From assembly GCF_048771995.1 (NCBI RefSeq), contig NC_133063.1:7142001-7206000 (forward strand): DNA of 64,000 nt, written 5' to 3'. The translations under genes and the position numbers were made by a program. Below the pieces are notes generated by a model that did no database searches, had not been told where the DNA came from, and saw nothing but the letters and a program-made list of their open reading frames with translations. This document shows, in pieces, positions 51,940 to 63,200 of this stretch; within the stretch, counting starts at the first letter, position 1; the number at the start of each line of letters is the position of its first letter. Source of the stretch: Taeniopygia guttata (lineage: Eukaryota > Chordata > Aves > Passeriformes > Estrildidae).

Positions 51940-52827
51940 TCAGTGTGAAGAAAGGCTGATGGTCCTACACTTTGTAAGTGTGATGAAGGTAGTGATGAGT
52001 ACATAGTGGTTAATGAAAGAGACAAATGATTAAGACCTTATGGACTTTAGTCTTCTTTAGGGCTGCTGATGGGAGAATGGAAAAATTTCAGCCTGAAGGA
52101 TGCTGAATGGGGTGATAGTTCAGTGCTCCCAGATACTGAGCATCTCTAAGGAACAGCGTATTTCCCCCTCCACTGAAAGCAGCTGTCCATAAGGACTAGG
52201 CAGTTTTTTGAGTCAGTAGACAGCATGGTGAGAATTCCCACTGCTGCTGCTGCTGCTGCATCCTAAGCTTTGTCACCAAGTGCAAACTTACAGAGAGACA
52301 CAAGACAGCACCTGCTCAACTTCTGCTGTTTCTGTTTTGCCCCTACATGAGCTGTCCGTAGATCCTACAAAAGGGCAGAAGGAATGGAAGTCAAGTCCTG
52401 CAGTCTACCAGTGCTGACACAGCTTGTTGTGAGGGTGATTGGACAATCTTTGGTCATGGCTGGCGTGTATTACAGAGAACTGCTAGAAAAATACAGACAT
52501 TCCTCTGTGTAGCAGGCCTGAAACTTAGAAATGGAAGTAAAACAGTTGTTTGATGCATGTCGTTGTCTGGAGTTTGTCTGAGCTATGCTGTCAGCACACA
52601 CTTACATGAGTTACACGGCATTTTGAAGTTTCAGAGTTGTTCTAAGCATAAATCTGTTTAATTATGCAGAAGCCTTGTCAGCTCTTCATAAAACCCTTAA
52701 GATGCAATAAGCTTTGTCAGGATCTGCTTCTTGTTATCTGCTCACCATTGCTGATCAAACAAAAGGCTTGCTGAGTTGAATCACTAGAGCTGGTACAAAA
52801 GCTGTGGCTTCCTTGTCAACAAGCAGT

Positions 52828-53492
52828 GCCACAGAAAGGGACCTGGGGGGTCCTGCTTGATGGCAAGTTGATCATGAGCCAGCAGTGTCCTATCAGCCAG
52901 GAGGACCAGCTCTGTCCTGGGGTGCATCAGGCACAGCATCACCAGCTGGGCAAGGGAGGAGATTGTCCTGCTCTGCTCTGCAATGGGGAGGCTTCACCTT
53001 AAGTGCCGGGGGCAATTTTGGGTGCCACAATGTAAGGAAGATATTCAACTCTTAGAGATCATCCAAAGGAGAGCAAAAGGATGGTGATGCACCTTGAGGG
53101 GAAGCTGTGTGAGGAGTGGCTGAGGTCCCTGGGTTTGTTCAGCCTGGAGGAGCCTGAGGGGAGACCCCATTGCAGTTACAAATTCCTTTTGAGGGGAAGA
53201 GGCGGGGAAGACACTGATCTCTTATCTCCTGCACCCAGTGACAAGACCTGAGGGAATAGCCTGAAGTTGTGTCATGGGAGGTTTAGGTTGGATATTAGAA
53301 AAAGGTTCTTCTATTTGAACAAGCTCCCCAGGTTAGTGATCACAGCACCAAGCCTGGCAGAGATCAAGAAGCGTTTGGACAATGCTCTCAGGCACACGGT
53401 GTAACTCCTGGAGGTGGTTCTGTGCATGGCCAGGAGCTGGACTTGATGGCCCTCATGGGGCCATCAACTCAGCTTATGCTGTGATTTTATGA
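52828..53492 (+). mobile_element. CR1 LINE, long 3' fragment
   Basis: The best-preserved CR1 piece of the window. Order: 'agaaagggacctggggggtc', 'gatcatgagccagcagtgtc', 'ggtgcatcaggcacagcatc', 'gtccctgggtttgttcagcc' with 'tggaggagcc', 'gaggggagaccccattg', 'ctgcacccagtgacaagacc', 'gggaggtttaggttggatat', 'gaagcgtttggacaatgctc' and 'gagctggacttgatggccc'. It ends in the tail 'cttatgctgtgattttatga'. It covers about 665 bases of the end of the element, so it has lost nearly all of its reading frame. Confidence 0.94.
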
Positions 53493-54756
53493 ACCAGAGA
53501 TGAAATATGCATGTACTGAAGCCTTGGAAGTTGTACTGAGTATTTGCTTCAATTTTGCTGTCTGCGTGAAGGTATGTGGGGATTTCAATAAAAGCCACAG
53601 GAAGAACCATTTACATGATCCATGCTTCTTGCTATACAGATGTGATGCAACCATTCTTTCTGGTTGCTCTTGTTAACTATGCCTGCAAAAATCAAATGTA
53701 GCCTTGTTTTTCGGTTAGTTTTGTTTTTTTTTTTTTTTTATTCCAGAATAAAACCCTGAGTGAGGAAGATGCTTAAGCACATGCTAAAGTACAGGCTGCA
53801 GTGCTTTGAAAATTTGTAGGTATAAGGACATGTTTAACAATCAACACATACTGAAGAGCTTTCCTAAACTGAGACTTTTCCCTGGAATAGTAATTACTTA
53901 GATAGCAACTGTTAACACAAGCATAGTGATGAATTTAATTGAATTAGTGAACTCAACTGGAATTAAGGAGAGAAATTGCTTTTCGTTTTATGTTTAAAAT
54001 GTGGATATTTGTGAAAGGAAAGAAAAGCAGCATTTTCTTATACAAAGGGGTCACTTCCTGCTGTTGTTAAATATTTTGAAATGTAAACATTAGTTCTCTT
54101 ATTAAAATGACAGGGTGAGACGTGGGAATTTCAAGAAAACTAGATATTAAAATCAAGGCATCTGATCACATAATAAAGATGAATTTAGGCCAGTGGTCAG
54201 TTAGGATGGTCTGCTTGCAAGGGGAGAAATTAAATGATACAAAGGGAAGCTTTCAATGCATCACTTTTCAGAAAGCCAAAAATTATCAGCAAGCTGTACT
54301 GTCTAGAAATATCTGAGTTCCAATCACAGATTTCAGAGCAAATCAGGCCTCTTTGTTAGGCACTGCTCAAATTAGGGATGCATTGAAGTAATCAGTATTC
54401 TCTTCAATACTTTTTTTTGAAAATTGTTCTTTGTTTTTTTCCCTTCATTTTCATTGCTGAGGACTTATTCAGGAGCCTGATACTGAAGTGCATTTACTGA
54501 GGAAGAGGCAGGAGAGTTCTTCTTGTACTGTGAGTTCAGATACCCGTATATCTGATTGTAATATGCCACTGGTCAAAGCTGTCCACCTGCACTATAGATT
54601 TTAGATTAGACTTCAAATACAGTAAAAACTGATAAGTGAGCATGGAAAAGCTATGCACTGGATAATTGGCCTAAAACATGCTTGGAAAATTGGCAAGAGC
54701 TCAGGGTCCAAGTGTTTTGAAAAGCAATACAAAGTCTAGCACGGTACTGGTTACTA
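53493..54756. other. intergenic, no gene seen
   Basis: AT-rich unique sequence with a T run at 53,724-53,739. Nothing else could be supported. Confidence 0.5.
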
Positions 54757-55270
54757 GTCATGTCCCTCTGAAATACTGGCACTGTGGCCGAAAGTGCTTA
54801 ATGTCTTTACTAATGATTTGTATGATGGATCAGAATGTGTTCCCAGCATTTGCAGATGCTCCTAGACCGAGGGAAATGTCAGATACACTGGAGCAGAGTG
54901 ATGGTCTTTAGAGGGACCTTGACAAGCCAGAGAAATGGGCTGATGAGAACCTCCTGGAGCTAAGCATCAGCAAATGTCAGGTTTAGTTTGTGTTCCCCAG
55001 TGCATCTCAAGACAGACATTGAAACTATGCAGCAAGTTTGGTGGAGGCCACAGACGCAGAGGAGGCCGGAGGATGGCACAGGACAGGAGGGGCAGCAAGA
55101 AGCGGCTTTTTCAGCTTGGGAGTGAAAGGGAGTTTATCTGGCTGTCATCAGGTCCTTTGCGGCAGAGCACTGAAATAATAGACTCGTCTCAGGGATGCAC
55201 CAAAGGCAAAAGACTGTCATTGCAATATAGAGCTCTCACAGAAGATTAGAAGATATCCATCTTTCCTGGG
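54757..55270 (+). mobile_element. diverged CR1-like LINE fragment
   Basis: Matches CR1 order loosely: 'aatgtctttactaatgattt', 'ccagcatttgcagatgctcc', 'gagggaccttgacaagccag' with 'agaaatgggctg', 'gatgagaacctcctggagc', 'gacattgaaactatgcagc' and 'aagaagcggctttttcagct'. It is clearly older than the copy at 52,828. The second half (from about 55,010) is the less certain part and contains a more GC-rich stretch. Confidence 0.7.
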
Positions 55271-55289
55271 AAGGTTTTCAGTGTCTAGG

Positions 55290-55293
55290 CAGG
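55290..55293. repeat. left target-site duplication CAGG of LTR copy B
   Basis: Equal to 55,983-55,986. A 4-bp duplication fits a class I endogenous retrovirus. Confidence 0.85.
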
Positions 55294-55982
55294 TGAAACG
55301 TAAACTTTAAGGCATTTAGAGATTTTGAGGAGCTAAGATTTTAGTTAGAAATAAGCCTTACTAGAGTTAATTAAAATAATAATAACAAATGAGTAGGCCT
55401 TGATGAAGTTAGGAGTTAGTAGTTAACTAATAATTGATTGCTTGTCAGCACAATGTTTAGTTAGCTGGGTTCATAATGAAGAATATAGAAACTGACAAAT
55501 AGGTTTTAGGAACATAAGACAATTGTGGGCCTCCTCTGTTCCAAAACCAATTGAAGACAAGGAAAGGGAGTTCTACTAAGAGTTCAATTTTCATACTTGC
55601 ATTGAAAAGGTAGAAAGGTCAGAACGAGGAAGACTTCATTTACTTCCTCATTTTGGGACCCCTCCCCATGAAAGGGACCACCGACCCATTTCAAGGGACA
55701 AACTACACATGCTTAATAGCTTTTGGAGTGATTAGCATACGAAGCGGGGAATGGGATGTACTAAAATGATGAATATGTATTTGTATTTTGTGTATTTAAT
55801 ACTTGTATGGATAAAAAGACTCTGTAATCACCTGGAAGGCGCGGTGTGTATTTGGGAGCTATCCCGCACACTGCCTGGCGTCGAATAAACATACACTTTC
55901 TAACTTTAAACTGTTAGAGAGTTTTTGTCCGTCACAGACGGTATCGATACTAGATCAATATCCACATTTTTTTAATAAATCA
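55294..55982 (+). mobile_element. solo LTR, copy B of the inverted pair
   Basis: A 689-bp plus-strand LTR. It starts TGAAACGTAAAC and ends TTTTTAATAAATCA, and is bracketed by CAGG (55,290-55,293 and 55,983-55,986). A promoter-like ATAAAAAG is at 55,811-55,818 and the AATAAA polyadenylation signal at 55,884-55,889. The interval between them is the expected R region. It pairs in inverted orientation with copy A at 39,985-40,675. The two differ by scattered substitutions and by one or two single-base indels. No internal viral sequence is present. It lies less than 500 bp upstream of a CpG-island promoter on the same strand. Confidence 0.94.
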
Positions 55983-56440
55983 CAGGGACACTCAGTCAGG
56001 CTGAAGGTTCTCCACTTTTGGGCACCTTCCTGATTTTATAGCCCAAAGAAATCAGACGAAGCGTCAGGTTGGCCCACCCGTGACGAAGGGAGGAATCTGG
56101 GAGCCAGTAGATGAGGGTTTCACTTAATAGTGAGAAATCTGGATTCTTGAGCGAGCTCTTCCAAGCCAGAATCTTGCTGTTAATGTTTTTTTTTGTTGCT
56201 TGTCCCCTTACCCTAGAAGCTATGCAGAGACAGGAGCTCTTGCCCTGTGTGCGTGCTTTACGCTGAAGTAACTGGGAGCGTGAGGCCCTTGCCCAAGTCT
56301 GAGCCTTGATCAGACACAACTCCGGTGTCCTACTCCGCGATCTACCCCAGGTCATCGCACCTCACCTGCGAGCAGCACCAGACACTTCCATTTACGAGAG
56401 CACCACGAGCCGTGCAGGGCAGACAAGAGACACGCCAGAC
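55983..56440. other. promoter-proximal flank, no gene seen
   Basis: Transition from AT-rich DNA to the CpG island. No exon or repeat was recognised apart from the CAGG duplication at the left edge. Confidence 0.5.
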
Positions 56441-56489
56441 CCGGCGGGGAAAGCCGCCTCACGGCTGAGGCAGGGGCGGGCGGCGCGCA

Positions 56490-56510
56490 GGGGGCGGGCG
56501 GCGGGCGGGG
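56490..56510 (+). promoter_or_regulatory. G-quadruplex-forming motif with Sp1-type GC boxes
   Basis: Four G runs of three or more with loops of 1-4 bases (GGGGG C GGG CGGC GGG C GGGG) fit the canonical quadruplex pattern and overlap GC boxes. It lies 15-35 bases before the upstream candidate ATG. Confidence 0.75.
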
Positions 56511-56524
56511 CGGCGGCCGGCACC

Positions 56525-56748
56525 ATGTGGCCGCGGCTCCCCGCCCTCCCGCTCTGGAGCTGCGCGGCGGCGGCGGCGGCGGCGGCTTCGGCGGGGCGGC
56601 CGGGGCAGGCGAGCCGCCGCCGCTGCCCTCCGCATGGAGCCGCGGCCGCCCGGCGCCACCGCCGCCGCGCTGAGCGGGGCGTCCGCGGCGCCGGGGGCGG
56701 CGGGCGGCGGCGGCGGCGGCGGCGTCGGGGCGCCCTGCGGAGGATGTG
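56525..56748 (+). CDS. putative first coding exon of an unidentified gene
   Basis: I do not recognise the gene. Two starts are possible in the same exon, in different frames. The first ATG (56,525, context CACCATGT, good -3 A) begins MWPRLPALPLWSC followed by eight alanines. This resembles a signal peptide, but the frame then turns strongly Arg-rich. The second ATG (56,634, CGCATGG) begins MEPRPPGATAAALSG and runs Ala/Gly/Pro-rich through a Gly7 run to APCGGC, 38 codons to the donor. The exon would end at 56,748 before GTGAGT, giving phase 2 for the first frame and phase 1 for the second. Both products are low complexity, so function cannot be inferred. The exon could also be untranslated. 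The remaining exons must lie beyond the right edge. Confidence 0.35.
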
Positions 56749-56754
56749 GTGAGT
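56749..56754 (+). other. candidate 5' splice site GTGAGT
   Basis: Exon sequence GGATGTG is followed by GTGAGT, a strong match to the GTRAGT intron start. It coincides with the end of the only coherent exon candidate in the island. In the first-ATG frame an unspliced transcript would stop at the TGA just inside it. Confidence 0.6.
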
Positions 56755-56829
56755 GACGGAGGCGCCGCGGTGCGTGTGGGTGTGAGGGCGGGCGGTGTGC
56801 GGCTGCTGTGTGAGAGCCGCGCCGCTCCC

Positions 56830-57113
56830 CGGCCCCGCGGCGAAGGGTCCCGGCCCCGCGGAGAAGGGTCCCGGCCCCGCGGCGAAGGGTCCCGGCCCCG
56901 CGGCGAAGGGTCCCGGCCCCGCGGCGGAGGGTCCCGGCCCCGCGGCGAAGGGTCCCGGCCCCGCGGCGGTCGGTCCCGGCCCCGCGGCGAAGGGTCCCGG
57001 CCCCGCGGCGAAGGGTCCCGGCCCCGCGGCGAAGGGTCCCGGCCCCGCGGCGAAGGGTCCCGACCCCGCGGCGAAGGGTCCCGGCCCCGCGGCGAAGGGT
57101 CCCGGCCCCGCGG
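56830..57113. repeat. 21-bp GC-rich minisatellite, about 13.5 units
   Basis: Tandem copies of a 21-base unit of the form CGGCCCCGCGGCGAAGGGTCC, with a few substitutions (for example 'ggagaag', 'ggcggag', 'ggcggtc', 'cgacccc'). Each unit contains CCGCGG. Because 21 is a multiple of three, frames stay open on both strands and encode repeated GPGPAAK, SRPRGEG or similar. These are by-products, not proteins. The array lies about 80 bases inside the proposed first intron, within the CpG island. Confidence 0.97.
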
Positions 57114-57260
57114 TGCCGCCGCTCCCGCGGGCGCTGTCCGCGGTGCTGAGGGCGGCCGGGCGGGCGCGGCCCCTCGCCGCCGGCGGGCGCGCAGCGGAGG
57201 AAGGAGCCGCTCCTTCCCCGCCGTGAGGGCTGCTCCCCGCGCTGCCTCGGCGGGTGTGGG

Positions 57261-60200
57261 TGTGCAAATACCCGTCCGGACCTCCCGCAGGGTTGTTTGT
57301 GATGCGGTCATGGCAGAAGGCAGCCGGCAGATGAGCCCACAGGGTGACACAAACACCGCGCGGGTACCAATCCTCAGCTGGTGTTGGTGCTTTCGGTTTG
57401 CGGATCTGGACGCTATCTGCTCAGCATCTGCTTGCAGCAGACAAGATAAAGTAGCTCCTTGGCACCCTGCAGTTTTGCAAATGGAAACATGTACTCAGTT
57501 TTTTGCTATGCATTAGCTTAAATGAATTTGAGGTCAGCCAAAACTTAGATGTGTTATTTTTATATTTTCTTAGTCTTGAGTCACATCACGACTGGCACTG
57601 ATTGTCGGGGAGCAATATGTCCTTATTGCTAGGAGGAAATACATTTCTTAGAGTGCAAACTTCTCTCAATGTAAAAGAAGTGTTTATAATACACTTATTT
57701 TCAAGCCTTTCCTTCTTGTAGTCAATATCCAGCCTCTCTTTCCTGCAGCAGCTAAACATTCTCCTCCTTTGTTATCCTGCAGCATTTCTTGCAACAAATA
57801 TTCTTCATTTCCATAAATAATGAACATACTGTTGCATTTTTGGTATTGTATTAATCTTTGAGTCTTTAAAACCATAATTTATCACACACACATATGTGTG
57901 TGTGTAGGTGTGAGGAAGCCATGCTTTATATTCAGTTATCCACGGGTCTTAGCTCCTATATATTCTCTTGGGCTTAGTGGGAACAGAACTCTTCAAACAG
58001 TTTGCTGTAAATATATAGCACTTGGAAGATCGTTGATTTTTTTTTTTTTCTGAAGCTGAAAGGAGTTTGCCAGTTTAAAAGGTAATCAGTACTGTTTACT
58101 ACAGGTGTTACCAGCCAAAGGCTTTGAGAGGAGTTAAATTGTGTGGTCATGAGGCTGTTGTATAATCAGGCAGGTTAGCCATCGGCAACGACCATTCTTT
58201 AGCTGCACAGAAGATAGCCACGTGAATTTCTGAAGGTGAGGTCTGTCCACAGACTGAAAACTGCCACAGGCATTCAGGCCTGTGTAAATGGGAATCCGTG
58301 AAAATCTTGAGTCTGGGAGAGTCATAGCCTGTAACATCTAGACTGCCTTCAGCACCTACCCTTTATCATTCAGTGGAATCTGTATTTCACTTGCTGATGT
58401 GTCCCAGGCTGCAAGTCCTAGCTCACACTTGCTAACTTGGCCTTTGCTTTTCTGTTCAATGATATTAGATGAATTTCTAAATTTGTTACTGAGATGAGAA
58501 TAGTCATTTTGTTTGAGGTTACTTTGAAGAAAATGTTAGTTACTCTTCTTCCCACTGTGATGTTTATTGCTTCCCTTTAGACCGTGGGAGAGGAGAAAGG
58601 GAAATTTAAGAAAGTCATGATCTGCCTCGCATTCATAACTTTTCCTTCCATTTTGCCTTGTATAAGCACTTCTGCTGTCTTTAAGCAGACTTCACCATGG
58701 ACATAAATTTTCTCCAGAGTTTTGAAGGCAGAGGCATAATTCCTGAAGGCTTAGGTTTGTAGGTGTTTTGCTGACATGAATTAATCATGCAAATAATTCT
58801 AGGGGCTTCCATGCTAGACTGCTTGTCTGACTAGTGACAAGAAATATATGATATCTAAGTAGAAACCCATAGAAGCAGATTAACTGGGGGACAAAACCTC
58901 AGCAGAGGGATTCAGCTGGCTTTCCTCGTCTCCATGCAGAAGACAAAGTGAGGCATTCAATCCAACACTACTTGTTGCTTATGCTGTAGCCATGTGTCCT
59001 CTCATAAATTCTGCAGGGCTGTCAAATGCTTCCCATGCCACAGCTGCAGCAGGGGCAGGAGAGCACTGGCCCACAGCTGGAAGAAGCAGGCTGTGATGTA
59101 AAGTAGTAGTGGTATACTTGTTCGAGTACACAAGCACACAAGTCATGCACGCTGTGCAGCCCAGATGTTTGCATTACAAGTGCCCTGTCACCGCTTGCCA
59201 TGTGTTTCACTGTCTCCAAGTACAGATATAATGGGCAAAATTTAAGTATCCCATGAATTAGAAGGAGCCAGCTTTGCAGTTGCGGCAGACAGAGATGGTT
59301 CTTTCCTTACACAACTGAAGATGTGATGGGTTGGCAGGCCAGGGTGGGTCAGTGTGTATGTGTGTGTGTTGATTGTGTTGACCACAGGCAGGTACTTTAA
59401 CTCTTTTGTCCTTTCTTGAGACTGTCACAAAAGCAATATAATGAGACTAGTAATATCTCATTTGTATTTGTGTAGGCACAAACTGAGCAGGGTGCCTAAA
59501 ATCCATTTAATCTAATGACCAAATGAATTTTATAAGTATGTGAAATGCAGAAGATCTGAAAGTATTTTCATACATATTCATCAGGTCAAACCGCTTAAGG
59601 TTTGCTTTTAAATGTAAGCAACTTAAAAATGCATTTGAAGACCCAAGTTAAAAATAGTTGATTTGCTGTTTGCCTGCACCAAGGAGTCTATTTTTGTCTG
59701 TATCCGGTAGATTGCACACAGGCATTTCTGGGGGATGTTTCAGGCCTCCTTTGTAGAAATCCAGCCCCTGGATTTGTGTGTTAAATCATTTTGGTTTGGA
59801 TAGCAGTCACATTTCTTCCTGACATACGGATGTTTTTAATCCTATAGATAAGAAGGAATACAAAAGCTTATTCTAACCTCTAAACATGTTTTCAGCTTGC
59901 TCTTTTGAATAGTGCTGTGATTTCATTGTCACTTTCAAAACTGCACTGAAATTCAGGGGAATGCTCATACTTGAAACATCCTTTTAATTCTTGACTCTGG
60001 TTGGTACTTATGGTTGATAGATTTTCCCAGCACTACTGAAAATAAACCCCATCAATAGTTCATTTTTAATGTTTTTATCTATAAACATCAGTTTGAGGGT
60101 AGCTAAGATTGATTAATGTATCTCTTAAAAATAAAAGATTTGACACTATCTGGAAATACTGTTTTTAGAGTTCATATGCATGTTTTGTTGAATCAATTCT

Positions 60201-63200
60201 CATATATATAGATATTCAAAGCTGTATAAGCTCTATGTTTAGAACATGATATAAGCAGAAATAGATTATATGTATTTCTATGTGTTCAGTATAAATATTT
60301 ATATGAAAACTGTCCATGTAAAACAGGTATATGGAGAAAGACTGGATCTCTCTTCAAATTAGTCTGTTATTTTGTAGCTAGCAAGAGAGTTCTGTTTTTG
60401 TAATCTGAAAACAGTAAGCCTCAGTTCAGAATCTCTGAAATTATTTCTTTATATTTCTTGGATAGTATTGTAAGGATAGTACTTCTTTCTGGGATAAGTA
60501 CACTGCTGTAGGTCTGGACAATTGAACCTAATAAAGCAGCCTGCCTGAGTGATCCTTTTGGATTCCATCTGTGTTGCTACTGTGACAGCTGCTTGAATTC
60601 TGGGGGTTTTCTCCTTTTTTCCCCTCTTGTTTTCAGGGATTTTAGTTGCCTAGCCACTAGCTCTGCCAAGATAGAGGGTGATGTTTCTACGTGGCTTCTG
60701 CAGGCTGAAATTTGCTGCCTTTCCAATCTGCCTGTCAATCATCCTAATCATCTCAAATTCTTGAGATGCTAGAGGGCTCCTTTAATGTAAGAACTTACCT
60801 TTCCTGCTTGTCTGGGGCCCAATCCAGCACCCTTGAAGCAGGCAGGATTTTTGATACTGCCTCTGGTACTTGTGAAGTCTCTGTTGTGACGAGGACCTTG
60901 CATTGCCAGGAGGGTGCAGCTTTCTCCCGCCTCCCACACGCACTAATGTTTGTGTGCTAAAAATAACAAGGCTGCAAGACCTTCCCGTCTTCATACACAC
61001 ACATTCTGAGGTCAGTGCTTGGACAGGAATGACTTGTGTGAGGAAGGGGAGCAGAATTTGCCTCTGTTTCTCCTTTGTGCCAGTCAGGCTGCACAGGTGC
61101 TTCCATGAGCATTGCCAGCAGCAGCAACAATTGCAAGTATGGATGGTTTTTGTCCAAAATATTGGATGAAATATATCAGAATATCTCCTTTGCAAGATGC
61201 AATTCAAAATACATCCAAATATGAAATTGAATGATTTAAGTCTTTGCAGGGAAATGAAAATCAAGAACTGTGAAATAAATAATTATTTTCAGGCAACCTG
61301 GTAACCATTTTCCTTTCCTATAATTTGCTAAGGATTTCACTTTCGTGCTTATTAGTAATGTGTTTTGATTGCATTCTTGTAGCAGGGAGGATTATTCATT
61401 TGATTGTGAACACTTCTTCTGTCCACAAATAGGACAAAAGATTGCGTAATGCTCTGGAATATCATAGGTATATTGCTGGTCTCATGCCAAGATCATTTTC
61501 AGCAATGAGATACATATCTAAATAGAATGCATTATGGTCATTACCTTAATAAAATGTGAGTCATGCACGCCAGCACTTTCATTCTTAAAATACTTCATTA
61601 AACTGGTATATCTGTTTGCCAATGGATAGAGCATACTTTGGAAGACAAATGTGTTGCTGTGTGGACAAATAGTCTCCAGCATTTTCCCTGAAGCTCTGTG
61701 CTTAATTTAGCAATTTATGTGTGAGCTCACTAATGAATGTTTTAAGCATGCTTGCATGATGTGCATTATCACCAAGTTTTAACTAAAACTACAGATGTGA
61801 AGCTGTTGTAAAGTGTATTCTGACTTAACAAAGTCCTAGATTATAAATGAGACTGTTGGCTAGGTAAGTTTGTTCTGGATGACAGATAGAAAAACTAACT
61901 GCTTTGTAGCTAACTGTGTATGTGAAGGTCCTGTAGCTATTGAGAAAAGGTGGCAACTGATAACACAAATTGCTCCAAAACCAGCGTTCAAGCTAAGGTT
62001 TGAGTAGCAATTTATGACTCAGAAAAACTTTCACATTCTATCTTGAAAAATATATGCATGCTCTGGGAAAATAAAAGGGCAAGTTGAAACTATACAAGCC
62101 GTCAGACCATGTCATGCTTGTCTGTGTAGGAGACCAGCAGGTTAGTCAGAAAGAATTTGGGAAGTATTGCATTTGGGGGATGCTGTGGTACTTCTGTATT
62201 TCAAATGGATTTTCTCACTTGCAGTGAAGAAGCAGTCACTTCGGGGATGTGTAAGGAACATTCATAAATGTCAACCTCTGACAATGACATAAATTCCTGA
62301 TTAAATAAATGTTTTTCTAATAATGATTTTTAAAATCAATTCAAAAAAGAACATTTAAAAAGCCCTGATCTCTTCATAGTACTGCATCTTCTCTTCATCC
62401 TGCTACCAAGTCTATTACAGTAACAGTCAAAATTAATTTATAATCCACCTGCTTTCTGACAAGAACAGTTGTCAGTTTTTTAGCTGATATCTCTATGTAC
62501 TTGTTTGTACCGTCTTTGTTTGAAAGAACATTTGGGAGCTGAGCAGGGGAAGGGAATCTGATTCATAACAGGTGAATAGGAACTCAATTAGGTTTGGGTA
62601 CAGCTGTCCAAAACATTCAGTCTTTCCTGTAAGGGCAGGGTATATACATGGTGACTGCATTCTTCTTTCTTCTCAGCTTTCATGTTTGCTAGTTTGCTGT
62701 GCAAGGCTGGTGGAGAATGATTGATTCTGCTGTATTTCTTCTATACTGAAATTTGTATAACCATGGAAAATATGTCAACCCCAGATAGCAAATATATTTT
62801 GATTTCTTCCATCAGTGAACATCATCTACCATCAAGTACATTTTCACAGAATGAGCTGGCAGCTAAAATACTTTTTAAAATGCTTTTTAAGAGCAGCATG
62901 TATGTTTATAGTGATCTTTTTTTAAAAATTATTTTGAAGCACAGAGTTTTATGACCAGCTGCTCTCAAGTATCCATGCTTAAGAATCCAGTACTGCATAT
63001 TCTGTGAGCAATTGATACAAGATAAAGCTTGTTGTTCCTGCAGAGTATCTTACTGGCATGTGTTGCTTCCTTTGTCCTAGAGGTGGTTGGCTTCTTCCAT
63101 TTTGTGACAGTGAAGCATCTGCAGTTCCCGCTTGCTTTTTTGAGCCTCTTTCTACATTACTATCAGCTTTTGACAGTGTTTCTGAGATGGGGGAGAGCAA

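Larger units (their letters stand above)
50366..52827. other. 2.5-kb intergenic stretch with simple repeats
   Basis: No gene recognised. It holds a CA/TA repeat (51,610-51,637), a 26-base T run (51,914-51,939) and a (CTG)6 run (52,241-52,258). Confidence 0.5.
56441..57260 (+). promoter_or_regulatory. CpG-island promoter
   Basis: An abrupt block of very high GC and dense CpG in an otherwise AT-rich window. It has GC boxes (GGGGCGGGCGG at 56,473-56,483 and GGGCGGG-type words at 56,491-56,510), no TATA box, GGC/GCG runs, and a splice donor-like GTGAGT at 56,749. This is the usual form of a vertebrate CpG-island promoter with the first exon inside it. The start site is probably between about 56,440 and 56,520, but it cannot be fixed from sequence. 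Plus-strand direction is inferred from the start codons and the donor. Bidirectional activity is possible. Confidence 0.8.

Noticed and set aside
55294..55982. Possibility that the 40-kb and 55-kb LTRs are the two ends of one provirus
   Set aside because: They are in opposite orientation and each has its own, different target duplication, with no viral genes between them.
56352..57516. Long open frames (up to 334 codons) on both strands across the CpG island and minisatellite
   Set aside because: The 21-bp period and extreme GC remove stop codons. The products are the repeat read in different frames (SPRGRDP, GPGPAAK and similar) and they overlap on opposite strands.
60782..61264. 160-codon minus-strand open frame in the putative intron
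   Set aside because: It overlaps an opposite-strand frame of similar quality. It has no domain and an unlikely composition, and is probably chance.
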